Assembly: GCF_000517125.1 (NCBI RefSeq)
Contig: NZ_KI912156.1
Location: forward strand, 312,290 to 376,289
Origin: Arthrobacter sp. MA-N2
Lineage (GTDB): Bacteria > Actinomycetota > Actinomycetes > Actinomycetales > Micrococcaceae
Direction: 5' to 3'
Length of the DNA stretch: 64,000 bases
In this document: positions 41,884-49,839 of the stretch, piece by piece
Layout: every line of letters begins with the position of its first letter
Position numbering within the stretch: position 1 is the stretch's first letter
Notes under the pieces: generated by a model
What the model saw: only the letters and a program-made list of their open reading frames with translations
What the model was told of the DNA's origin: nothing
Databases searched by the model: none
Position numbers and translations under genes: made by a program

Positions 41884-42645
41884 ATGTCGAAGATCGCCCC
41901 CCGTCTGGCCACTTACCAGAATAAATACAAGCGGATCGCACTCGAACGCGGAGATAACGGGGTCCTCGTCATCAGACTGCACACGGACGGTGGTTCGCTC
42001 GTCTGGGACAGCCTGGTTCACGATGAACTCGCCTACATGTTCGCCGATGTTGCCACCGACCCGGAGACCAAGGTGGTGGTACTCACCGGAACGGGTGACA
42101 GCTTCTGTGCCGACATCGACTTCAGCAGCTTCACTCTCGCCGGTCCGCTTGATTGGGACAACAGCGTTTTCGAGGGCCAGCGTTTGCTCAACAATCTGCT
42201 GAGCATCCGAGTTCCCGTTGTCTCGGCGATCAATGGCCCGGCAACGATCCACTCGGAGCTCGGCATCTTGGCGGACATCGTCGTCGCATCATCGAGCACC
42301 TATTTCCAGGATGCCGCTCATTTCCCCAACGGCATCGTACCCGGGGACGGAGTACAGACGGCTTGGATTCATGCAGTGGGGGAGAAACGCGCGAAGTATT
42401 TCCTCCTGACGGGCCAGAAGCTGACATCCCAGGAGGCCAAAGATGCCGGAGCGGTCGACGAGATCGTCGCCCCCGATCAGGTTCTTTCCCGCGCATTGGA
42501 GATCGCCACGGGGATGGCTGAGAAGTCGATGCTCGCCTTGCGGTATTCCCGCGAGGTGCTCAATCGCGACATCCGCAAAACCATGCATGACAACCTCGGC
42601 CACGGCCTGGCTTTCGAAGCACTCGCGGCATTGGATCTCGGATGA
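41884..42645 (+). CDS. camK: 6-oxocamphor hydrolase homologue (crotonase superfamily)
   Basis: A 253-residue crotonase-fold protein that closely resembles Rhodococcus 6-oxocamphor hydrolase as I recall it: SLVWDSLVHDELAY, VVLTGTGDSFCADIDF, FEGQRLLNNLLSI, FPNGIVPGDG. The five residues implicated in that enzyme (His45, His122, His145, Asp154, Glu244) correspond here to His46, His123, His146, Asp155 and Glu245, all present at a constant +1 shift. The family cleaves a non-activated beta-diketone by retro-Claisen hydrolysis, without CoA. The ABC ATPase start overlaps its stop (ATGA). The substrate may be 6-oxocamphor or another bicyclic beta-diketone. Confidence 0.85.
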   Translation: MSKIAPRLATYQNKYKRIALERGDNGVLVIRLHTDGGSLVWDSLVHDELAYMFADVATDPETKVVVLTGTGDSFCADIDFSSFTLAGPLDWDNSVFEGQRLLNNLLSIRVPVVSAINGPATIHSELGILADIVVASSSTYFQDAAHFPNGIVPGDGVQTAWIHAVGEKRAKYFLLTGQKLTSQEAKDAGAVDEIVAPDQVLSRALEIATGMAEKSMLALRYSREVLNRDIRKTMHDNLGHGLAFEALAALDLG

Positions 42646-44183
42646 CCAACGGGACTCTTCTGGAAGCCCCCATCGTTCTCGCTGCGGAGGGAGTCAGCCG
42701 CACGTACCCGGGTGTGCGCGCCCTCAGCGACGTCTCACTGAGGGTACACCACGGTGAGGTGATCGGTCTGGTCGGTGAGAACGGCGCCGGCAAGTCGACC
42801 TTGCTCAGCATCCTCTCCGGAGCCGAGCAGCCCGACACGGGTCAAGTGCGTGCAGGAGACCGCAGGCCGGGGCTGTCCAGCTACGGCGAAGCCAACCGTG
42901 CGGGAGTCTTCCGTGCCCATCAGGATCAGGGCCTCATCGCAAACCTGACCGTGGCGGAAAACCTCTATCTGGGGCACGAGCACCAATTCACCACCGCCGG
43001 AGTGCTGAATCCACGTAAAATGCGTGCTGCGGCTAGCAAGCACCTATCGGGCGAAGACTTCGTCGGCGGCGGCATCGATGAAAACGGCCTTGTACGGGAC
43101 CTCCCCCTCGACATACGTCAGCTTGTCGAGATCACCCGGGCCTTCGCGGTCAGTGATCTTCTGGGCATCGACCACCCTGTCGTGCTGCTAGACGAGACCA
43201 CTGCGTCGCTCAATCAGGATGAGGTCGATGACCTCTTCCGTTACGTACGCTCACGCCGCGAGGCTGCCTCCTTCGTCTTCGTCAGCCACCGCATCAACGA
43301 GATCCTCGACATCTGCGATCGCATCTACGTGTTGAAGGACGGCAAGGTCGTGGCGGAGCGGTTGGTCGGTGACACCGACGAGGCCGAACTACACCGTCTG
43401 ATGGTGGGCCGCGATCGTGAAGAGAATCATTACTTCGAGGACCGCCGGCGTGATTCCTTTGGCGACGTCCTACTTTCGGTGCGCGACCTCGGGGTCCACA
43501 AACACTTCGCCGGGGTCTCGTTCGACCTAAAGGAAGGCGAGATCTTAGGTATCGGAGGCCTGACCGGCTGCGGAAAATCACATGTCGCAAGCGCTCTATC
43601 TGGTGACATCTCCGCGGCTGGAACCATCAAGTTCGCTGGTCGCGCTCTCCCGAGTGGGCGACCGACGACCCGCGTAGGCAAAATCGGCTACGGACCACTT
43701 GATCGGCACTCGGAGGGCGTCAGTCTTCTCCAGTCAATCAAGTGGAATATGACCTGGTCGAGCCTCCCACGCCTGAGCCGCTCCGGCTTCCTGCTTCTCA
43801 AGCAGGAGCGCAGTGAGGTCGCAGAGGCCATGATCCGGCATCACGTCGCGGCGCCTTCGATGGAGACATTGGTCGGTTCACTCAGCGGAGGCAACCAGCA
43901 AAAGGTCATGCTCGCTCGCCTGGTGTCTTCAGGAGCACAAGTGCTCGTACTCGACAACCCAACGCGTGGCGTCGATGTCGGCGCCCGTCAGGAGATCTAC
44001 GGACAGCTACGCGACTTGGCCGAGGCCGGTCTTGCCATGGTGATTATCAGCGACGATCTACGCGAGCTGATCGGCATGTGTGACCGAATCGCTGCGATGA
44101 AGGACGGTCAGATCGTCCACGAATGGGGCCACAACGAGGCTCCCGAACTCACTGAACAGCAAATTGTAGCGAGGATGGTTTAA
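42642..44183 (+). CDS. Sugar-type ABC transporter ATPase (two nucleotide domains)
   Basis: A 513-residue RbsA/MglA-type ATPase. The first domain has Walker A GENGAGKST, Walker B VVLLDETTASL and the switch FVSHRINEI; its signature is degenerate (DLPLDIRQLVEITRAF). The second has GLTGCGKSH, LSGGNQQKVMLARLV and VLVLDNPTRGVDVGARQE. Such proteins power uptake of sugars and similar compounds. It is translationally coupled to the oxocamphor-hydrolase homologue and precedes the permease by one base, so the transporter is tied to the pathway. Confidence 0.9.
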   Translation: MTNGTLLEAPIVLAAEGVSRTYPGVRALSDVSLRVHHGEVIGLVGENGAGKSTLLSILSGAEQPDTGQVRAGDRRPGLSSYGEANRAGVFRAHQDQGLIANLTVAENLYLGHEHQFTTAGVLNPRKMRAAASKHLSGEDFVGGGIDENGLVRDLPLDIRQLVEITRAFAVSDLLGIDHPVVLLDETTASLNQDEVDDLFRYVRSRREAASFVFVSHRINEILDICDRIYVLKDGKVVAERLVGDTDEAELHRLMVGRDREENHYFEDRRRDSFGDVLLSVRDLGVHKHFAGVSFDLKEGEILGIGGLTGCGKSHVASALSGDISAAGTIKFAGRALPSGRPTTRVGKIGYGPLDRHSEGVSLLQSIKWNMTWSSLPRLSRSGFLLLKQERSEVAEAMIRHHVAAPSMETLVGSLSGGNQQKVMLARLVSSGAQVLVLDNPTRGVDVGARQEIYGQLRDLAEAGLAMVIISDDLRELIGMCDRIAAMKDGQIVHEWGHNEAPELTEQQIVARMV

Positions 44184-44184
44184 T

Positions 44185-45195
44185 ATGTCGGTCGTCAAAG
44201 AACACGTTAACGCGACGGACGCGTCTGTCCTACTCGGCGCGCGCGGCACCGCGTCTTCTCCTTGGCGGGTGTGGGGAACCCGCTTGCTGCCTTATGCACT
44301 GATGATCGCACTGATCATCCTCTTCAGCGCGATCACTCCGGCCTTCCTGACGTTGGACAACGTGTTCAACATCCTCCGGTCTTCCTCGGTGCTAATGGTC
44401 CTCGCCTGCGCGTCGACGGTCGTCATCCTCTCCGGCAGCATAGACCTGTCGGTGGGGGCAGTCGCTGCCCTCACTGGCACCATTGCAGTGGTCTTCACCG
44501 CCAACGGGATGCCCGGACTGGTGTGGCTAGCGCTTCCAATCGGTCTTGCGTGCGGCCTGCTGAACGGCCTCCTCGTGGCCTACGCGAAACTGCCGTCCTT
44601 CCTCACGACACTCGGGGTGCTGTTCATCTTCAATGGTTTGGCGCTACGGCTCACTGGTGGCTCTGCGCAGTCCATGAATCAGCCATTTCTCGACGAGGCA
44701 ACCAACGGCGCGGCGGTCCTCGGAATCCCAAACATCGTCTGGTGGGCTGTCATCGCCTTCGGAATTATGGCCACTGTTGTCTACCGCACGCCCTTCGGCC
44801 GCCACATCTACGCCATCGGGGGCAACGAGCGCGTGGCACGGCTGTCGGGTCTGCCGGTGAATCGTGCGAAGTTCTGGATGTTTGGCCTCTCCGGCCTCTT
44901 CGCCGGCATCGGCGGGCTATTGCTGATCGGTCAAGGCGGCGGATCGTCGCCCGGCATGGGCGATGTATTCCTGCTGAACGCGATTGCCGCCGTGGTGATG
45001 GGTGGCACCGCACTGAATGGCGGCAGCGGCGGTCCCGCCCGCACGGTGGTCGGAGTGCTCACCCTGGGCATCGTGACAAACGGGATGACGCTCACGCAGG
45101 TCGACCCCAATTACCAGACAGTAATCTTCGGCGTTATCGTATTGTTCGCGGTCCTCGTAACGGTGCGGCGCTCCGAAACCGGTGTCGTCAAATAG
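44185..45195 (+). CDS. Sugar-type ABC transporter permease
   Basis: A 336-residue RbsC-type permease with about nine hydrophobic helices (first LLPYALMIALIILFSAI). Family marks include LTLDNVFNILRSSSV, CASTVVILSGSIDLSVGAVAAL, LLVAYAKLPSFLTTLG and GGNERVARLSGLPVNRAKFWMFGLSG. It forms the channel for the binding protein at 39624 and ATPase at 42642. Three genes of one transporter are split by an SDR and the hydrolase. Confidence 0.9.
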   Translation: MSVVKEHVNATDASVLLGARGTASSPWRVWGTRLLPYALMIALIILFSAITPAFLTLDNVFNILRSSSVLMVLACASTVVILSGSIDLSVGAVAALTGTIAVVFTANGMPGLVWLALPIGLACGLLNGLLVAYAKLPSFLTTLGVLFIFNGLALRLTGGSAQSMNQPFLDEATNGAAVLGIPNIVWWAVIAFGIMATVVYRTPFGRHIYAIGGNERVARLSGLPVNRAKFWMFGLSGLFAGIGGLLLIGQGGGSSPGMGDVFLLNAIAAVVMGGTALNGGSGGPARTVVGVLTLGIVTNGMTLTQVDPNYQTVIFGVIVLFAVLVTVRRSETGVVK

Positions 45196-45221
45196 ACGCC
45201 CAGCCGAAAGGAATGACCAAA

Positions 45222-46184
45222 ATGTCTAAAGTACGTTTCGATGACCGGGTTGCTCTCGTAACAGGTGCCGGCGGAGGCATCGGCCGCGCCCACGCCCTAG
45301 CCCTCGCCGAACGGGGAGCGAAAGTGGTTGTCAATGACTACGCCGTCTCCATCACTAACATCGCGGAGAACGACAACCGCGCCCAAGCTGTCGTCGACGA
45401 GATCACGGCACTCGGGGGCGAGGCCGTCGCCAACCATGGAAGCGTGGCTGATCCTGAGGGAGCGGCAGCGATGGTGCAACAGGCAGTCGATTCCTTTGGC
45501 CGTATCGACGTAATTGTCAATAACGCCGGAATCAACGCTTCCGACGCGATCCAGGACGAGCCCGGCCCGGCTTATGCCTCTCACATGGGAGTGCATCTGG
45601 AGGGCCAACTCATGACCGTTCGCGCTGCTTGGCCTCACATGGTCTCGCAGGGCTACGGTCGCATCGTCAATACCAGTTCGGCAGGCGCACTCGGCTTCGT
45701 GCAGCCCGACGGAACATGGTTCGGCTCCTACGCCATTGCGAAGGGTGCTGTGATCGCCGCGACGCGTCAGATGGCAGGAGCGGGGGCGCCGCACGGAATC
45801 CGTGCGAACTCGATCCTGCCCCTGGCGATCAGTCGAATGGTCTCGCCGTTGATTCCCGGCACCCCAACCCTTGACTACATGGAACGGTTCACCGGGCCGG
45901 AGCACATTGCGCTCGGCGCGAGCATCCTCGCCTCCGAGGAATGTCCAGTAAGCGGACAGGCTTTCAGTATCAGCGGAGGGCGGATGGCAGTTCTCGTCTA
46001 CGCCTCTCCGCTCGGTTTCAGCGACGCTGAAATCACCCCTGAGAAGGTGCGGGACAACTGGGGCCTCGTGATGGGGGAACAGGATGAACTGCACCGGCTG
46101 GGCAACTTCTACGAGGCCGTCGATAACGCCTTCGAGTACACATTGCTCCAACGCGCAGGCATCGGCGCGGAGGTGCAACTTTGA
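45222..46184 (+). CDS. Short-chain dehydrogenase, MFE-2/3-hydroxyacyl-CoA type
   Basis: A 320-residue SDR, about 60 residues longer than classical ones. The cofactor motif is TGAGGGIGRAHALALAERGA, then VVVNDYAV, NNAGINASD, Ser in VNTSSAG and Tyr-Lys in SYAIAKG. The overall pattern resembles the dehydrogenase domain of bacterial and peroxisomal multifunctional enzyme type 2, with the C-terminal extension (ITPEKVRDNWGLVM onward) seen in that group. It may oxidise a 3-hydroxyacyl-CoA. ATG 45222 has AAAGGA upstream; an upstream reading through the permease is rejected. Confidence 0.85.
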   Translation: MSKVRFDDRVALVTGAGGGIGRAHALALAERGAKVVVNDYAVSITNIAENDNRAQAVVDEITALGGEAVANHGSVADPEGAAAMVQQAVDSFGRIDVIVNNAGINASDAIQDEPGPAYASHMGVHLEGQLMTVRAAWPHMVSQGYGRIVNTSSAGALGFVQPDGTWFGSYAIAKGAVIAATRQMAGAGAPHGIRANSILPLAISRMVSPLIPGTPTLDYMERFTGPEHIALGASILASEECPVSGQAFSISGGRMAVLVYASPLGFSDAEITPEKVRDNWGLVMGEQDELHRLGNFYEAVDNAFEYTLLQRAGIGAEVQL

Positions 46185-46474
46185 TCAGCCACCTCGCGAT
46201 CGTGGAGTTCTCTGAAGAGTGCAATCCCGAGCAGATCGATGACCTCGTGGCGCGGATCCGCGCCCTACGAACGACCATCCCGAATGTACGCTCGCTGGAA
46301 GCCGGAGTCGCCTCGACTCCCGACGGCGGGCGGCTTCATCGGCTCGCCCTCGTCGCCACCTTCGACTCGGTGGAGGATCTCACAACCTACAGCTCCCACC
46401 CGAAGCATCTTGAAGTAAGTGCGCTCGTCAAAGAACTCGGACAATCCGTAAGCGGCGCCGACATCTTCACCTGA
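46181..46474 (+). CDS. Dabb-family (stress-responsive alpha/beta-barrel) protein
   Basis: A 97-residue ferredoxin-like-fold protein: HLAIVEFSEECNPEQIDDLV, LRTTIPNVRSLEAG, LVATFDSVEDLTTYSSHPKHLEV, the His-Pro-x-His pattern of the Dabb family. Members include small dimeric proteins of unknown role and cyclases. The TTG start overlaps the SDR stop (TTGA) with GGAGG upstream. Last gene of the ten-gene operon. Its HPKHLEV segment recurs as a fragment at about 46620. Confidence 0.75.
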   Translation: MISHLAIVEFSEECNPEQIDDLVARIRALRTTIPNVRSLEAGVASTPDGGRLHRLALVATFDSVEDLTTYSSHPKHLEVSALVKELGQSVSGADIFT

Positions 46475-46502
46475 CAGGTCCTGCTCTCGGCCCGGAGCCG
46501 CC

Positions 46503-46650
46503 CAGCCGATCAGCTGGGCGGCTCCTCGCACGTGCGTAATGCCAGGGCACCCAGCTGCCAGCGGCCGGTGCTTCATGACCAAAGCTCGTAGCGCAGAGCC
46601 GCTCCTTGCGAACGGCCATCCGAAGCATCTTGAGGTAGGCGGGCTCGTCA
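46503..46650. pseudogene. Fragments of a second reductase 3' end and a second Dabb gene
   Basis: Minus strand from about 46590 to 46503 reads VMKHRPLAAGCPGITHVRGA and AQLIG, like the C-terminus of the reductase at 46954; 29 bases (46503-46531) are identical to 46955-46983. Plus strand 46620-46650 repeats the Dabb segment at 46400-46430 (HPKHLEV and LV), with about five changes. These are duplicated, decayed ends of the two flanking genes. Confidence 0.7.
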
Positions 46651-46752
46651 TTTTTCGTGGCGATGCTGTCGCTGGCTCCGAATTCGCCTGTCATGATCCA
46701 CAGAACCTAGGGAACTGGACTTCCGGCAAAAGAAGGGGCCAGACCTTTGAAC

Positions 46753-46872
46753 GACCCACCATGGCGGCGGTTTGCCTCCGGTGGTCCAATGATGGTGGGT
46801 CCAACGTCTTCCGGGGATCGCTCGATCCCCGCGAGGGTGGCCCGGTTCTCGGAGGGGTGAACCGGGCCACCC
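46753..46872. repeat. Cluster of inverted repeats between convergent genes
   Basis: Three hairpins lie in a row in a gene-free stretch (46651-46953): GACCCACCAT paired with ATGGTGGGTC (46753 to about 46802); GGGATCG with CGATCCC (46814-46829); and a 14-bp perfect arm GGGTGGCCCGGTTC (46835-46848) with its complement (46859-46872). They could terminate both the operon and the reductase gene, or be the relic of a small repeat element. Confidence 0.55.
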
Positions 46873-46953
46873 TTGGGCGCCATGAGGGGAGCATCCGGCG
46901 GGTGCTACCGGTCAACAGACCAACCCGGCTCAATGGCGAAGGGTCCCAAGAGC

Positions 46954-48165
46954 TCAGCCGATCAGCTGGGCGGCTCCTCGCACCTCGGTCATGCTTGCGC
47001 CCTCAAGTACCAGACGTCGGTGCTTCATGACCCGGGTTCCGGCATTCAGCCCTGCCACCGAAAGCAGTCGGCCGTTAAGTCCGTAGGCGACGAGCATGCT
47101 GTCGTCGCTCTCATCGATTACTACGGCTTCGTCGTGGCCGAACGAGGACCCGATGCTCTGGATCTTTACCCCATGCTGGTCCGACCAAAAGTAGGGAGCA
47201 CTGACGAATCCGTCCGGATCGTGCGCGCCCATCAGTCTGCGGGCGGCGTATGTGCCCTGCTCGATCGCATTTGTCCAATGTTCAACGCGCATCCGTCGTT
47301 GGTAAAGAGGATTGATCCAGCTCGCCAGGTCACCTGCGGCCACGATCAGGCCGTCGGTACCCTCGACCGCGCAGGTCTCGTCGCATTCGATGCCGTCGGA
47401 GGAGGGCAGCCCTGAGGACTCAAGCCAGTCGATAGCAGGACGGGATCCTATGGCCATCAGCACCACGTCGGCTTCAATGCGTTCTCCTGAGGCCAACGCG
47501 ACCGCGGCTACATTGTTAGATCCGTCGACGTCGAGACCTACGACGGAGGCTCCGGTGATGAGCTCGACGCCGTGGGCCTGGTGGTGTGCGGCAATCCGAT
47601 TCCCGAAAACGTCACCCAGGATCCGGGAGAGCGGGATCTCTGCGGCCTCAATGACGGTCACCGACTTACCGAGCTTTTGCGCGACGGCCGCCACTTCAAG
47701 ACCGATGAAGCCGCCCCCGATGATGGCGACGCGATCGGCGCGATCAAGGTCAGCTTTCATGTTCTGGGCATCCTGAGCAGACCGGAGGGTGTGCACTCTG
47801 CCTATCGTCGGGTCGAAGGGTGTGGGCCTCGCGATACAGCCCGTGGCGAGCAGGAGCCGATCGAAATGGAGGGATTCGGCCCGACCGTCGTCGTGGCGGA
47901 TGCCAACGGCGCGATCCCCGACGTCCAAGTGCTCCAGCCGCGCGCCGAGTACGAGTTCGAGATCGAGATCGGCGGGCCAAGCGATCGCGATGTCGGAGGC
48001 ATTGAGGGCTCCACTCAGGAGACCCTTAGATACCTCAGGCCGGCGGTAGGGCCCGGAACGGTCCTGTTCAACGAGCCGGAGCCGCCCCATGAAGCCTTTC
48101 TTCCGCAGTTCGCGAGCCGCAGTGAGGCCGGCAGTTGAGGCGCCAGCAATGACGATGTTGTCCAT
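46954..48165 (-). CDS. Ferredoxin reductase (FAD/NAD, putidaredoxin-reductase type)
   Basis: A 403-residue flavoprotein. The FAD motif is IAGASTAGLTAARELR at the N-terminus, ATGC in LLLATGCIARP, the NAD(P)H motif IIGGGFIGLEVAAVA at about 148, and the FAD-closing AAGDLASW. The C-terminal third (YFWSDQHGVKIQSIG) is the reductase dimer-type domain seen in CamA-like proteins. It would pass electrons from NADH to the [3Fe-4S] ferredoxin. It is divergent from the P450 gene. Confidence 0.88.
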   Translation of the reverse strand: MDNIVIAGASTAGLTAARELRKKGFMGRLRLVEQDRSGPYRRPEVSKGLLSGALNASDIAIAWPADLDLELVLGARLEHLDVGDRAVGIRHDDGRAESLHFDRLLLATGCIARPTPFDPTIGRVHTLRSAQDAQNMKADLDRADRVAIIGGGFIGLEVAAVAQKLGKSVTVIEAAEIPLSRILGDVFGNRIAAHHQAHGVELITGASVVGLDVDGSNNVAAVALASGERIEADVVLMAIGSRPAIDWLESSGLPSSDGIECDETCAVEGTDGLIVAAGDLASWINPLYQRRMRVEHWTNAIEQGTYAARRLMGAHDPDGFVSAPYFWSDQHGVKIQSIGSSFGHDEAVVIDESDDSMLVAYGLNGRLLSVAGLNAGTRVMKHRRLVLEGASMTEVRGAAQLIG

Positions 48166-48272
48166 CTGAAGTCCTTACATGAGTGGGAGCCGCGGGATCC
48201 TGTCTCGAACGCTATCGGAGTCGCCTTGGGCCGGCGGGATCCTTTTCAAGTGGACCAGGCGTGTGTAAGCTA

Positions 48273-48288
48273 ACACTATTCCACAATA
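48273..48288. promoter_or_regulatory. AT-rich operator-like motif upstream of the P450 gene
   Basis: ACACTATTCCACAATA resembles the site near 56474 (ACTATAGCCATAAT) if one base is removed from the spacer. It is in the divergent gap between the ferredoxin reductase and the P450, where a common control would be sensible. The likeness is by eye only. Confidence 0.2.
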
Positions 48289-48312
48289 TCATTAGCATGA
48301 ATGGAGATTTCA

Positions 48313-49530
48313 ATGTCGGACGATCTCGTTCCGAGAGGCACCAAAGCGGAATTCACGTGGCCATTCGAGCGCACGGACCCACTGCTGCCGCCGCCGGAAT
48401 ACAAGGAAGCCCGGCGCAGTGGCGAACTCACTCAAGTACAGATGTGGGACGGCTCTTCATCGTGGATGGCTGCACGCCACGAAGACGTGCGCACCCTGCT
48501 CCGCCATCCGGCGATGTCGGCAGACTCGAGCCGTGCCGGCTATCCGAACTCCAACGCCAATCATGCAGCCTCCCGCGGATCACAGAGGGGCTTCATCCGA
48601 ATGGACGGGGCCGAGCACAACACACAACGCCGCATGGTAGCCAGGGAACTATCGATCCCGCAGGTAGCGAAGCTCCGGCCCTACATCGAGGAGGTGGTCG
48701 ACCGACTTCTCGACGATATGGAAGGTGCTGGGGCCCCCGCGGATCTGCTGACGTCACTCGCCGAGCCCCTCCCCTCGAGCGCGATATGCGAGATCTTGGG
48801 GCTGCCAGCCGAAGACAGCCACTTCCTGCTCGACATGGTGAACCGCTGGATGAACCTTGATAGCACGCCCACGGAATCCGCAACCGCTTCCGCCGAGCTA
48901 ACTGCCTACCTCGACGCCCTCGTGACGGCCCGGTTGAATAATCCCGGCGAGGATCTGGTAAGCCGGCTTGTCACGGACCAGTTGAACCAGGGCACCATAA
49001 CGCGCCCCGACCTGGTGGCGGTCCTCAACCTCCTGATCGTCGGCGGCTTCGACACGACGGCGAACATGATAGCGCTCGGCACCATTCTGCTGCTGCGTCA
49101 TCCCGATCAGATGAGGGAACTTCGGGAAGATCCAAGCTTGTTTCCGTCGGCGATCGAGGAAATGCTGCGCTTCCTCAGTGTGGCCCATCATGTGGCGTCC
49201 CGGGTTCCGACCGAGGACATCACCGTTCGAGAGGTCACCATTCAGGCTGGAACAGGAGTATTGGCCCCGGTTCCAGCAGCGAACCACGACCCGGAGGTAT
49301 TCACCAAGCCCGATCACTTCGATATCCACCGAGACGCTCGGGACCACATGGCGTTCGGCTTCGGCGTCCATCAATGCCTGGGGCAGAATCTCGCCCGCCT
49401 CGAATTGCAGGTCGTCTTCACCAAGCTGCTGGAGCGGTTCCCGCATCTCGCCCTTGCGGTACCCGAGAACGAACTCGAGTTCCGCAATTCAATGATCTAT
49501 GGCGTGCGCGCCGTTCCCGTCACTTGGTGA
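48313..49530 (+). CDS. Cytochrome P450
   Basis: A 405-residue soluble bacterial P450. The haem ligand is Cys355 in FGFGVHQCLGQNLARLE; the I-helix motif is VGGFDTTAN, with acid/Thr pair for oxygen activation; the K-helix ExxR is EEMLR. It most resembles actinobacterial class I enzymes that need a ferredoxin and reductase, both encoded adjacent. I infer that it hydroxylates the bicyclic terpenoid, perhaps at camphor C6. ATG 48313 has GGAG six bases upstream; ATG 48301 has none. I cannot assign the CYP subfamily. Confidence 0.9.
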   Translation: MSDDLVPRGTKAEFTWPFERTDPLLPPPEYKEARRSGELTQVQMWDGSSSWMAARHEDVRTLLRHPAMSADSSRAGYPNSNANHAASRGSQRGFIRMDGAEHNTQRRMVARELSIPQVAKLRPYIEEVVDRLLDDMEGAGAPADLLTSLAEPLPSSAICEILGLPAEDSHFLLDMVNRWMNLDSTPTESATASAELTAYLDALVTARLNNPGEDLVSRLVTDQLNQGTITRPDLVAVLNLLIVGGFDTTANMIALGTILLLRHPDQMRELREDPSLFPSAIEEMLRFLSVAHHVASRVPTEDITVREVTIQAGTGVLAPVPAANHDPEVFTKPDHFDIHRDARDHMAFGFGVHQCLGQNLARLELQVVFTKLLERFPHLALAVPENELEFRNSMIYGVRAVPVTW

Positions 49531-49552
49531 CATCTAGAGAGATTGGACAGCT

Positions 49553-49759
49553 GTGAAAATCGAGACTTTTACTGAAAGATGCATCGGCGCAGGCAACTGC
49601 GTGGCAGTTTCGGCCAAGTATTTCGACCTCGACGAGGAAGGGATCGTAGTCATCAATCAAGAAGACGTGCAATCGGGCGATGAAGCGGAGGTGGAGCGCG
49701 CGGTTGACATGTGCCCTGCAATGGCTATCGAGCTCTCTCTCAACCGAATAACCTCCTGA
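49553..49759 (+). CDS. [3Fe-4S] ferredoxin
   Basis: A 68-residue acidic ferredoxin with three cluster cysteines: Cys10 and Cys16 (CIGAGNC) and Cys54 (MCPAMAI). The cysteine usually supplied in the CxxCxxC pattern is Ala13 (CIGAGNC), so a [3Fe-4S] cluster is expected, as in many actinobacterial P450 partners. It starts with GTG 22 bases after the P450 stop and is followed by a strong terminator. It delivers electrons to the P450. Confidence 0.88.
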   Translation: MKIETFTERCIGAGNCVAVSAKYFDLDEEGIVVINQEDVQSGDEAEVERAVDMCPAMAIELSLNRITS

Positions 49760-49768
49760 TTATTTAGT

Positions 49769-49805
49769 GAAAAAACGCCGGAAGCATTAGCTTCCGGCGT
49801 TTTCG
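49769..49805 (+). terminator. Rho-independent terminator after P450-ferredoxin
   Basis: AACGCCGGAAGC pairs with GCTTCCGGCGTT around ATTA, then TTTTCG; an A-run precedes the stem, so it could also work in reverse. It begins about ten bases after the ferredoxin stop. Confidence 0.88.
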
Positions 49806-49839
49806 CGTATAAGGCTTGTAAGAGATTCAGACAACCAAT

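Noticed and set aside
41884..42645. Ordinary enoyl-CoA hydratase
   Set aside because: The two catalytic Glu positions and oxyanion pattern of hydratases are not seen, while all five oxocamphor-hydrolase residues are.
44262..45221. N-terminal extension of the SDR at 45222
   Set aside because: It overlaps the permease gene; ATG 45222 has AAAGGA upstream and gives the standard SDR start.
46753..46872. Integron attC or complete small transposon
   Set aside because: No conserved attC core, integrase or target-site duplication is visible; terminators or a repeat relic are simpler.
48313..49530. Direct orthologue of Pseudomonas P450cam
   Set aside because: Overall pattern is actinobacterial, the partner is a [3Fe-4S] ferredoxin and not a 2Fe-2S putidaredoxin, and no camphor Baeyer-Villiger genes are near.
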